DNA from: Candidatus Didemnitutus sp.
GTDB lineage: Bacteria; Verrucomicrobiota; Verrucomicrobiia; Opitutales; Opitutaceae
Assembly (NCBI GenBank): GCA_030682505.1
Contig: JAUXOH010000065.1
Span: 1 to 5,015, forward strand
DNA length: 5,015 nucleotides
Direction of reading: 5' to 3'
Shown here: positions 1 through 5,015 of the stretch, piece by piece
How positions within the stretch are numbered: the first letter of the stretch is position 1
How the letters are laid out: every line of letters begins with the position of its first letter
Translations under genes and position numbers: made by a program
Notes under the pieces: model-generated
Database searches by the model: none
What the model was told of the DNA's origin: nothing
What the model saw: the letters and a program-made list of their open reading frames with translations, nothing else

Positions 1-732
1 TTCAACCCGCGCGTTGCTGATTTGATCCGCCGCGACTATATCCGTGTGCCGACCGGGGTGCGTTGGACCGTCAACGATCGCCTCGAACTCAATGTCGAAG
101 TCGAGGCCTATGCCACCCACGGACTCGATTCCGACTCCAGCGCCGGCTACGGAATCGGCAAGGTTCGGCTGGGTGCCCGGCGCTTGCTTTCCCATTGGCC
201 GAAACCGGGATTGGAAACAAACGTCGGACTGAATCTTGATTTTCCCGTCGGTTCACCTCCGGCCGACCTGACGGACGGGCTCAATCATGTCTCCCCGTTT
301 CTCGTCACCCAGCGCCGGCTCGACACCCACCCCAAGTGGACGATCTTTGGGGGTGGCAGTGCCGATTTTGTCGCGGATTCCTCTGTGCCCGGTCGGATCG
401 ATCTCAACACCCCGCGCGACGATTCGCTCTCCGTCAATGCCGGCGCCATCTACGACCTCGGGCAGATCAAGTGGACCCTACAGGGTACTTACACGAACAC
501 ATGGATCAGCGCGGGCGACGAACACTTCTTCACCATCCGCCCCAGCATGCTCTGGTTCGTGCCCCGCCGCTTCACCTTCAATTCGAAGACGCAGTGGACC
601 GTCGGCATCGGCGTGCGGTCGACCTGGGGACCCGACGGCTACGAATTGTCCACCGGCACGCGGGTGCGCGCCGAGATCACGTTTCGCCAGGCCCTCCGCC
701 GACTCCGCGGTTCGATGGACAGCGGTCGCTGA
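1..732 (+). CDS. Probable outer-membrane beta-barrel protein, 5'-truncated by window edge
   Basis: The reading frame is open from base 1 to a TGA at 730-732, giving 243 visible residues. An in-frame TTG at 22 is the first possible start, but the frame continues to the left edge, so the true start and any signal peptide probably lie outside the window. The protein has many alternating polar/hydrophobic strands rich in Gly, Trp, Tyr and Thr, joined by short turns. Examples are GYGIGKVRLGARRLL, WTIFGGGSADFV, WTLQGTYTNTWIS and WTVGIGVRS. It has no long hydrophobic helix. It ends in a strand-like VRAEITF followed by a basic tail of about 15 residues, so the usual terminal aromatic of barrel proteins is not at the extreme C-terminus. 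This resembles transporter-type outer-membrane barrels of the kind annotated as MetA-pathway phenol degradation proteins, but I see no substrate-specific motif. A role as porin or channel is inference. It converges on pgpA across a 14-bp gap and is probably unrelated to it. Confidence 0.62.
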   Translation, partial: FNPRVADLIRRDYIRVPTGVRWTVNDRLELNVEVEAYATHGLDSDSSAGYGIGKVRLGARRLLSHWPKPGLETNVGLNLDFPVGSPPADLTDGLNHVSPFLVTQRRLDTHPKWTIFGGGSADFVADSSVPGRIDLNTPRDDSLSVNAGAIYDLGQIKWTLQGTYTNTWISAGDEHFFTIRPSMLWFVPRRFTFNSKTQWTVGIGVRSTWGPDGYELSTGTRVRAEITFRQALRRLRGSMDSGR

Positions 733-744
733 GCCGCGCGCGGC
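733..744. repeat. Perfect 12-bp palindrome between convergent stop codons
   Basis: The sequence GCCGCGCGCGGC equals its own reverse complement and fills 12 of the 14 bases between the TGA of the barrel gene (730-732) and the TGA of pgpA (747-749, minus strand). It is flanked by CTGA on the left and, after two extra G bases, TCAG on the right, so the two stop codons sit in matching arms of a slightly imperfect inverted repeat. RNA from either strand could form a short GC hairpin (stem GCCG, loop CGCG). No T-run follows on either side, so it is not a standard intrinsic terminator. A role in bidirectional termination or RNA 3'-end protection is a guess. Confidence 0.4.
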
Positions 745-746
745 GG

Positions 747-1262
747 TCAGATCAGTCGCACGATCCATGCCACCAGATGGAGGCTCGCACAGGCGGCGAG
801 CGCAGCGGCAAAATCATCCGCCACCACCCCCCAGCCACCGGGCCAGCGCTGCAATCGCGAAATGCCAAATGGTTTGAGGATATCAAAGAGGCGAAACAAC
901 GCGAAGCCCACGAGGATCGCCATCCACGCGGGCCAGGCTCCCACGGCCCCCGACCGCGTGCCGAGGAAAACGAGCGGGATGACGACAAACTCATCCAGCA
1001 CGATTTCGCCGGGATCCCGTTTGCCGAGCCGGCGCTCTGCTTCGCCGCAAATGGCCACGGCCCCATAACTCGCCAACAACGTCCAGACGACCGTCTGCTC
1101 CCACCGCAGGTGGCGGAAGAAAACCAAGGCATACAACACGCCCGCCGCCGAACCCCAGGTGCCGGGAGCGGGAAGTCGGCGACCCAAAGGACCGAGGGTC
1201 GCGAGATTCTTGACGAAGCCGGACGGCAGGCGCGCTGCCCAGCGTGGCTCGGGCAGATTCAT
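747..1262 (-). CDS. pgpA: Phosphatidylglycerophosphatase A (PgpA)
   Basis: This 171-residue protein removes phosphate from phosphatidylglycerol phosphate to give phosphatidylglycerol at the inner membrane, the step after PgsA. Family motifs occur in order: PGTWGS (33-38), IVLDEF (87-92, with Asp90 and Glu91), FRLFDILKP (123-131, with Arg124, Asp127, Lys130) and GGWGVVADD (142-150, ending in the Asp pair 149-150). From memory these line up closely with E. coli PgpA (PGTMGS, IVWDEF, FRILDMWKP and a DD pair), which has nearly the same length. Hydrophobic stretches near 39-49, 57-72, 92-100, 112-123 and 151-169 fit a multi-pass membrane protein. The ATG lies one base after the pgsA stop, and a weak TGGA sequence about 5 bases upstream is the only Shine-Dalgarno-like signal, so translational coupling to pgsA is likely. 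Identification is secure; physiological importance is uncertain because many bacteria have a second PGP phosphatase. Confidence 0.94.
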   Translation of the reverse strand: MNLPEPRWAARLPSGFVKNLATLGPLGRRLPAPGTWGSAAGVLYALVFFRHLRWEQTVVWTLLASYGAVAICGEAERRLGKRDPGEIVLDEFVVIPLVFLGTRSGAVGAWPAWMAILVGFALFRLFDILKPFGISRLQRWPGGWGVVADDFAAALAACASLHLVAWIVRLI

Positions 1263-1263
1263 T

Positions 1264-1872
1264 TCAATCCATCACCACGTACCCGTGGCGCCGAAAATAG
1301 GACCAGCCGGAAGTGACGGTCAGAATGGCCGACGCGACATAGAGCAAAAGCCCGATGCCGTGCACACCGTTGATCCACATCGTCTGGTCGCCGGTGAAAA
1401 GGTCGCCAAAATCCTGCGAAAACATCCGCGCGCCGAGCAGCCAGCCAATGGCGTTGAGTTGGATGAAGGTTTTGAATTTCCCGCCGGCATCGGCCTCGAT
1501 GGCGATGTTCCGCATCGCCGCGGCCATCCGCATGCCCGAGACCGCAAACTCCCGGCAAATGATGCACAAGAGCAAAAGCATCGCGGCAATCTTGTAGTCT
1601 CGCCCGCCGAAGACGAAATATTCGTCGTTGATCAACGCCACCATCAGGCCCAGCACCATCGCCTTGTCGATCACCGCGTCCATGAAGCGTCCGAAAGCGG
1701 AAACTTGATTGGCGCGCCGCGCCAGCAAGCCGTCCAACCAGTCGGTCAAAGCCGCGGCAATATAGAGCCAGAACGCGATGGTCGCGCACCACGCGAAATC
1801 GGCATACATCAAGCCGACCACGACAAACATCAGGGGCACCCGCGAAATCGTCAGGAGGTTGGGCAAGGTCAT
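1264..1872 (-). CDS. pgsA: CDP-diacylglycerol-glycerol-3-phosphate 3-phosphatidyltransferase (PgsA)
   Basis: PgsA joins CDP-diacylglycerol and sn-glycerol 3-phosphate to form phosphatidylglycerol phosphate and CMP in the inner membrane, the committed step to phosphatidylglycerol. The 202-residue protein carries the full CDP-alcohol phosphotransferase signature D-x2-D-G-x2-A-R-x8-G-x3-D-x3-D: Asp44, Asp47, Gly48, Ala51, Arg52, Gly61, Asp65 and Asp69 are all present, so the metal-binding catalytic site looks intact. The N-terminus MTLPNLLTISR is typical of PgsA rather than of phosphatidylserine or cardiolipin synthases of the same superfamily, and supports this ATG. Hydrophobic segments lie near 12-22, 28-43, 71-82, 95-112, 139-150 and 172-188. 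The length is close to that of other PgsA proteins. The Shine-Dalgarno sequence is weak (only a GGA just upstream). It is the first gene of a two-gene unit with pgpA and is transcribed away from coaD, so its promoter must lie in the 195-bp spacer. Confidence 0.95.
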   Translation of the reverse strand: MTLPNLLTISRVPLMFVVVGLMYADFAWCATIAFWLYIAAALTDWLDGLLARRANQVSAFGRFMDAVIDKAMVLGLMVALINDEYFVFGGRDYKIAAMLLLLCIICREFAVSGMRMAAAMRNIAIEADAGGKFKTFIQLNAIGWLLGARMFSQDFGDLFTGDQTMWINGVHGIGLLLYVASAILTVTSGWSYFRRHGYVVMD

Positions 1873-2067
1873 GATCCAGGCCGAGTCGAGCCGTCACCAC
1901 GCCCGTTGGCAATCTTGGAGATGAGGTCCCGAAGCCAATCGCTGGATTCTCCCGCTCGGCCGCGAATCAGACGCGTCAAATCCGCCGCGACCCGGCCCAA
2001 GCCAGTCGGCCGGGGAGAAATCGCTCGCCAAGCTTCCGTCGCTCCGGTTGGTTTCCCACCGCAGCGT
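1873..2067. promoter_or_regulatory. Divergent spacer between pgsA and coaD
   Basis: These 195 bases separate two divergent genes and must contain the promoters of both the pgsA-pgpA unit and coaD. I see no convincing pair of -35/-10 boxes in either direction, no tRNA-like T-loop sequence and no recognised riboswitch. The main structure is an inverted repeat at 1991-2014. A minus-strand open frame crosses the spacer and ends in an ATGA overlap with the pgsA start; it has no recognisable protein signature. The regulatory role is inferred from gene orientation alone. Confidence 0.5.
1991..2014. repeat. GC-rich inverted repeat in pgsA/coaD spacer
   Basis: CCCGGCC at 1991-1997 is followed by its exact reverse complement GGCCGGG at 2008-2014, with a 10-base loop. 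The 7-bp stem is all G and C. It lies 54 bases before the coaD start and about 120 bases upstream of the pgsA start, so it could be a 5'-leader hairpin or an operator-like site for either. No T-run follows on either strand, so it is not an intrinsic terminator. In DNA this rich in GC such a repeat may arise by chance. Confidence 0.35.
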
Positions 2068-2604
2068 ATGAGCCATTGCATCTACCCCGGTACTTTCGAC
2101 CCCTTCACCAACGGTCACCTCGATGTTCTGCTCCGTGCAGCCAAACTGTTTGAGCGGGTCACGGTGTCGGTCGCCATCAGTTCAACCAAGACCGCCCTCT
2201 TCACGGCACCGCAACGCGTCGCCCTGATCCGCGCGACCGTCGGCAAGATGCCCAACGTCGAGGTCGTGAGCTTCGACGGTTTGTTGGTTGAGTTTGCCCG
2301 GCGTGAGAAAGCCACGGCGATCATTCGTGGCCTGCGCGCCCTCTCCGACTTTGAGTTCGAGTTCAACATGGCGCTGATGAACCGCCATCTGGAGCCCCAG
2401 GTGGAAACCATTTTCGTGATGCCGAACGAATCCTACAGCTATACCAGCTCCACGCTGGTGAAGCAGATCGCCCGACTGGGCGGTGACATCACCAAATTCG
2501 TGCCGGCCCCGGTCGCCGAAGCCTTGCACGTCGCGTTCAAGAAACCCACCAAGCGCACCAAGCGCGTCGGGGGCAAGAGCGGCTGGCACTATCGCGCTTC
2601 TTGA
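2068..2604 (+). CDS. coaD: Phosphopantetheine adenylyltransferase (CoaD)
   Basis: CoaD transfers AMP from ATP to 4'-phosphopantetheine, giving dephospho-CoA and pyrophosphate, the penultimate step of coenzyme A synthesis in the cytoplasm. The 178-residue product begins with YPGTFDPFTNGH (6-17), which holds the nucleotidyltransferase TxGH motif (TNGH, 14-17). RGLR (87-90) and YTSSTLVKQIARLGGD (125-140) match the ATP-binding RGLR and the SSS/T-LVK segments of bacterial CoaD. Start choice: the ATG at 2068 puts YPGTFDP five residues in, as in other CoaD proteins. The frame stays open far upstream, but that part is antisense to pgsA and pgpA and is not coding. There is no clear Shine-Dalgarno sequence. 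The enzyme is usually about 160 residues; here a Lys/Arg-rich tail (about 158-178) extends it. The last 16 bases overlap the 3' end of the convergent permease gene. Confidence 0.97.
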   Translation: MSHCIYPGTFDPFTNGHLDVLLRAAKLFERVTVSVAISSTKTALFTAPQRVALIRATVGKMPNVEVVSFDGLLVEFARREKATAIIRGLRALSDFEFEFNMALMNRHLEPQVETIFVMPNESYSYTSSTLVKQIARLGGDITKFVPAPVAEALHVAFKKPTKRTKRVGGKSGWHYRAS

Positions 2605-3815
2605 TGCGGCTGCGCCGCGGCCCGCCGGATCAACCGCAACAGCGGCAGGGCCAGGAGTGAAGCCGCACTCAGCGCGAGGAACGCCGTCGGATAACCGGCG
2701 CTCGCCGCCACCCGGCCGCCGACGGCCGCGGACCACGATTCGCAACCGTTTGTTGCCGCCATGAAGGTGCTGAACTGCGTCCCACCCAGACGCGCGTCCG
2801 TCAGGTTCATGAACATGGAATAGGACGAGGCGGTGAACAGGCCCACGCCGACATACATCGAGGCCAGCAAGAGCAAGCGAGCCCCCGTCGGCGCATTGGC
2901 CCCACCGTCCCACACTGCCAGCAGGGCAAGGCTCGCGCAAAACCACCCCACCGACCAGCCCACCATGCGGAGGTGTCCGACGCGATCGGCCAGCCGGCCA
3001 CCGAGCAAGCCTCCGCCCACCATGGCTCCGATGACGATGACGCCAAAAAACCAACCGATCGTTTCCTGCGCCACGCCCCGATCGACAAGATACGGCCCGG
3101 CCAAGGCCCCGGCCGCTTCAAACCCCGCCGCGCCCGTCAGCGCGAAGGCCAAACCCAGCCAGGTGGTACGTCGACCCGCGGCGGCACGCAGGGCCGCAGT
3201 GAAGTCGGCCAGGGTGCGACGGGAACCGTCGGCCACGGGCTCCCGCACCAAAAGCACCAGCGTGAGTGTTCCCCAGATTGCGACCACGAGGGCGAAGATC
3301 ATGCCGGTGGTGCCGAGCATCCCGGCGAGGAGCAGCAGGCCGCCGCCGAAACAACTGCGACCCGCCAGCATCCCAGCTTGCATGTAGCCATTGATGCGGC
3401 CGCGCTCGGCCCCGGGCACACACTTGATCGCGAGGGCATCGATGGCCACATCCTGCGTTGCCGCACAGAAGCCATGCGCCAGCAGCAGAATCCGCCACCA
3501 ATCGAGATTTTCGGCGGGCGCCAACCAAGCGAGCGGCAACAAGGTCAGTCCCATCAAAGTCTGCGCCGTGACGATCCAAGCCCGCAGGCCCCATCGGGAG
3601 TTGCGGCCCAAGTCCACCAACGGGGCCCAGAGAAATTTTCCGGCCCAAGGCAGCACCAACAAAGCGACCAGACCGGTGATCTGTTCCACGGGCACGCCTT
3701 CCTTCCGCAGGATCGTCGGCAACGCCCACCAAATGAAGCCGATGGGAGCCCCTTCACTCGCGTAGAGCAGGGCGAACAGGGTCGCCCGACCTTTGGCATG
3801 GCCCAGCAGGTTCAT
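2589..3815 (-). CDS. Major facilitator permease of the AmpG/RhtX-FptX-like group
   Basis: This 408-residue, strongly hydrophobic protein has about 12 predicted membrane segments and no signal peptide, and should act in the inner membrane. The segment GKFLWAPLVD (59-68) followed by Arg-rich loop residues, and the motif AATQDVAIDALA (118-129), are typical of the MFS subgroup that contains the muropeptide permease AmpG, the acetyl-CoA transporter and the siderophore permeases RhtX/FptX. A second-half segment GGTQFSTFMAATN (344-356) also fits AmpG-like proteins. E. coli AmpG is longer (about 490 residues, 14 segments), so the length favours an RhtX/FptX-like or generic member. The substrate cannot be read from the sequence: anhydromuropeptide, siderophore or another solute are all open, and no siderophore or cell-wall recycling genes adjoin it. 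The ATG at 3813-3815 is the natural start although it lacks a clear Shine-Dalgarno sequence. Its TAG lies inside the coaD tail. Confidence 0.9.
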   Translation of the reverse strand: MNLLGHAKGRATLFALLYASEGAPIGFIWWALPTILRKEGVPVEQITGLVALLVLPWAGKFLWAPLVDLGRNSRWGLRAWIVTAQTLMGLTLLPLAWLAPAENLDWWRILLLAHGFCAATQDVAIDALAIKCVPGAERGRINGYMQAGMLAGRSCFGGGLLLLAGMLGTTGMIFALVVAIWGTLTLVLLVREPVADGSRRTLADFTAALRAAAGRRTTWLGLAFALTGAAGFEAAGALAGPYLVDRGVAQETIGWFFGVIVIGAMVGGGLLGGRLADRVGHLRMVGWSVGWFCASLALLAVWDGGANAPTGARLLLLASMYVGVGLFTASSYSMFMNLTDARLGGTQFSTFMAATNGCESWSAAVGGRVAASAGYPTAFLALSAASLLALPLLRLIRRAAAQPHQEAR

Positions 3816-4008
3816 CGCACAAACGGCACGCGGCGGCAGTCGGGGTCAGATTGAGGCACACCCATGGCGGGCAGCCTAGCAGGCCGCGCCGCGCTCGCAA
3901 CCCCGATTGCACCGCGCCCCGGCGGCTTGGCACCCGGTCGGCAACAGATTTCGCGCCGCTTTTTCAGTTAGTCTCGTCTTGGACGCATTCCCGACGTTTA
4001 TTCCCGCC
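3816..4008. promoter_or_regulatory. Divergent spacer between permease and unknown gene
   Basis: These 193 bases lie between two divergent genes and must hold both promoters. On the minus strand, TTGCGA (3895-3900) and TAGGCT (3873-3878) are 16 bases apart and could be a poor -35/-10 pair for the permease; the match is weak. On the plus strand, a less GC-rich stretch from about 3945 to 4004 (with TTTTTCAG and TTGGAC) is the likeliest promoter area for the downstream gene, but no well-spaced -10 box is evident. No RNA gene or long inverted repeat is seen. A plus-strand TTG at 3907 is in frame with the downstream gene but is not favoured as its start. Confidence 0.4.
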
Positions 4009-4659
4009 ATGATTGTCGATCCTCAGGTTCAGTTCGAAGAAAACGTGTTGGACATGATTGAGCAGAGTCCTATCGGCGCCGTGCCGCACACCCCGACATA
4101 TGCTGACGCGCTCACGCGACTCTACGCCAAACAGCAGGTCTACCACGACGCGGACCACAAGGACGGACATGTGACGGCCCGTTCCTTGGCCAAACTGCCC
4201 CACTTTCAAGCGGAGAACCTCGCGGCCTTCGCGGCCGGCGAGATCAAGGACACCGAGCTGGAGAGCAACGACAGCATCTTCACGCGCTATGTGGAGTCGC
4301 TCTCTCTCGATTACCGGAAGCGGGCGGAGACTTTTCACCTCAAGGTGGCGGGCAAACCGGTGCATCACCGGACGAAGCAGGGCGACCAGCCGGCGATCCA
4401 CGATCCGGTGCATTCGCTTTTTCTCGTACCCGGCACCGGTCCCAATCGCGGCCTGCCCGGCAACTATCTCCACGGCTCGGTGCTCGAGCTCAGTCTTGAT
4501 CCGGCCGCGTGGTCGCTGCACCTGCACGACAGCGACGACGGCAACGCGGTCTTCGATACCTCGTCCCTCGCCGAGTGCATGGCGAAACTGGAGGAGGTTT
4601 TCGAGAGCGCGCCGTTTCACTTGAACGAACTCGAGGCTCTTGGCTTCAAGATCGTTTAA
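4009..4659 (+). CDS. Unrecognised soluble histidine-rich protein, 216 residues
   Basis: I do not recognise this family. From the ATG at 4009 the product has 216 residues, with no signal peptide or membrane segment, so it is probably cytoplasmic. The first 100 residues look mainly helical (YADALTRLYAKQQVY, then LAKLPHFQAENLAAFAAGEI). Residues about 105-175 look like a beta-rich domain with LFLVPGTGPNRGLPGNYLHG (137-156) and WSLHLHD (168-174). A closing helix (186-200) follows. Histidines cluster in YHDADHKDGH (45-54), VHH and HDPVH (118-135), and HLHD (171-174), which might bind metal; this is only inference. Start choice: an in-frame TTG at 3907 would add 34 residues rich in Ala, Arg and Pro lying in the promoter-bearing spacer, so the ATG is preferred. 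No Shine-Dalgarno sequence is seen. It converges on the peptidase gene with a 16-bp gap. Steady codon use and well-formed secondary structure support a real gene. Confidence 0.82.
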   Translation: MIVDPQVQFEENVLDMIEQSPIGAVPHTPTYADALTRLYAKQQVYHDADHKDGHVTARSLAKLPHFQAENLAAFAAGEIKDTELESNDSIFTRYVESLSLDYRKRAETFHLKVAGKPVHHRTKQGDQPAIHDPVHSLFLVPGTGPNRGLPGNYLHGSVLELSLDPAAWSLHLHDSDDGNAVFDTSSLAECMAKLEEVFESAPFHLNELEALGFKIV

Positions 4660-4675
4660 GCCGGACGACCCGCGT

Positions 4676-5015
4676 CTATTTTGCGGCCACGCCGTGTTCC
4701 GTCAGCGTGGCGCGAAGCCACTTCCTGAAGTCGAGCTTGAGCTGCTTGAGTGAATCCAGGTGAGTATACATCATGTGGCCCGCTTCATAGTGGGTCATGC
4801 TGACGTTGCCGCGCACCGCCTTCGGCAGATTCATGTGGCGGAAGGTCCAGTCGGTCGCAAAATAGGGCGTGGCCAGATCGAAATAACCGTTGGCCACCCA
4901 CACTTTCATGAACGCGTTGCGGGACATCGCCCGCTTCAAATTCTCCGCGACGTTGAGGTATTGGTTCTCGACGTTGGCATAGCTCCACGGACCGACGTTG
5001 ACGAGCACCTCGAAG
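4676..5015 (-). CDS. Peptidase S10 (serine carboxypeptidase) C-terminal part, truncated by window edge
   Basis: About 112 C-terminal residues are visible. The frame runs open to the right edge, so the start, signal peptide and catalytic Ser lie outside; an in-frame GTG at 5006-5008 is not a credible start. WVANGYFDLATPYFATDW contains the catalytic Asp of GYFDLATPY (codon 4877-4879), and THYEAGHMMY contains the catalytic His (codon 4775-4777). These two blocks, the spacing between them and the following SLKQLKLDFRKWL helix match the C-terminus of bacterial S10 carboxypeptidases, alpha/beta-hydrolase enzymes that remove C-terminal amino acids from peptides at acidic pH. Bacterial members usually have a signal peptide and are periplasmic or secreted, but that cannot be checked here. 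The protein ends shortly after this helix, so the C-terminus looks complete. Its stop lies 16 bases from that of the unknown convergent gene. Confidence 0.93.
   Translation of the reverse strand, partial: FEVLVNVGPWSYANVENQYLNVAENLKRAMSRNAFMKVWVANGYFDLATPYFATDWTFRHMNLPKAVRGNVSMTHYEAGHMMYTHLDSLKQLKLDFRKWLRATLTEHGVAAK

Noticed and set aside
336..1316. Plus-strand open frame of 326 codons across the barrel gene end and antisense to pgpA
   Set aside because: It overlaps the barrel gene in another frame and runs antisense to pgpA. Its product is Arg/His/Gln-rich with no domain, as expected from a GC-rich shadow frame.
1259..1912. Minus-strand open frame of 217 codons covering pgsA in another frame
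   Set aside because: The real gene in this stretch is pgsA, with an intact CDP-alcohol phosphotransferase motif. The alternative product is Arg-rich and has no motif.
1873..2067. tRNA, riboswitch or other structured RNA in the pgsA/coaD spacer
   Set aside because: There is no T-loop consensus, acceptor-stem pairing or known riboswitch core; only one short GC stem is present.
2606..2618. GCGGC-TGC-GCCGC hairpin one base after the coaD stop as a terminator
   Set aside because: The stem is only 5 bp, no T-run follows, and it lies inside permease coding sequence in very GC-rich DNA.
2182..3054. Minus-strand open frame of 290 codons antisense to coaD and overlapping the permease
   Set aside because: It competes with two securely identified genes. 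The sequence is low-complexity Arg/Gly/Ala-rich without a recognisable domain.
2973..3854. Plus-strand open frame of 293 codons antisense to the permease
   Set aside because: Its Gln/His/Arg-rich composition is the typical complement of hydrophobic transmembrane codons; it has no family motif.
3907..4008. TTG start extending the unknown protein by 34 residues
   Set aside because: The added residues are Ala/Arg/Pro-rich and fall in the only spacer able to hold two promoters. The ATG at 4009 is a better start codon.
3964..4620. Minus-strand open frame of 218 codons antisense to the unknown plus-strand gene
   Set aside because: I considered it as the real gene because the plus-strand product is unrecognised. 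The plus-strand frame has better amino acid balance and secondary structure pattern, while this one is Arg/Val-rich with no domain.
1..5015. Mobile elements, CRISPR arrays, phage or defence genes
   Set aside because: No transposase, integrase, direct-repeat array, terminal inverted repeats or composition break is visible, and the recognised genes are metabolic, membrane or transport functions.

Overview
The window is GC-rich bacterial chromosome with housekeeping genes and no sign of mobile DNA. The organism is probably a Gram-negative, since a likely outer-membrane beta-barrel protein sits at the left edge. The mix of genes and the absence of strong Shine-Dalgarno sequences would fit an Opitutaceae-like Verrucomicrobiota. 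That placement is inference only; no marker in the window proves it.

Layout from left to right: (1) the 3' part of a plus-strand gene for a likely outer-membrane beta-barrel protein (1-732); (2) a minus-strand pair, pgsA (1264-1872) followed one base later by pgpA (747-1262), encoding the last two steps of phosphatidylglycerol synthesis; (3) a 195-bp divergent spacer; (4) plus-strand coaD (2068-2604), phosphopantetheine adenylyltransferase of coenzyme A synthesis; (5) a minus-strand AmpG/RhtX-like major facilitator permease (2589-3815), whose 3' end overlaps that of coaD by 16 bp; (6) a 193-bp divergent spacer; (7) a plus-strand gene for an unrecognised soluble, histidine-rich 216-residue protein (4009-4659); (8) the 3' part of a minus-strand S10 serine carboxypeptidase gene (4676-5015), including its catalytic Asp and His.

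Apart from pgsA-pgpA, the genes alternate in strand. All three convergent junctions are very tight (14-bp gap, 16-bp overlap, 16-bp gap). The two divergent junctions are nearly equal in size (195 and 193 bp) and must hold the promoters. PgsA makes phosphatidylglycerol phosphate and PgpA dephosphorylates it, so that pair is a real functional unit. CoaD touches lipid metabolism only through CoA. The permease, the unknown protein and the peptidase show no clear pathway link to each other.

I found no convincing new multi-gene system. The items most worth a second look are the unrecognised histidine-rich protein, the coaD/permease 3' overlap with its basic CoaD tail, the palindrome filling the gap between the first convergent pair, and a short frame joined to the pgsA start by an ATGA overlap. 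Several long open frames antisense to real genes are judged artefacts of GC-rich coding sequence.
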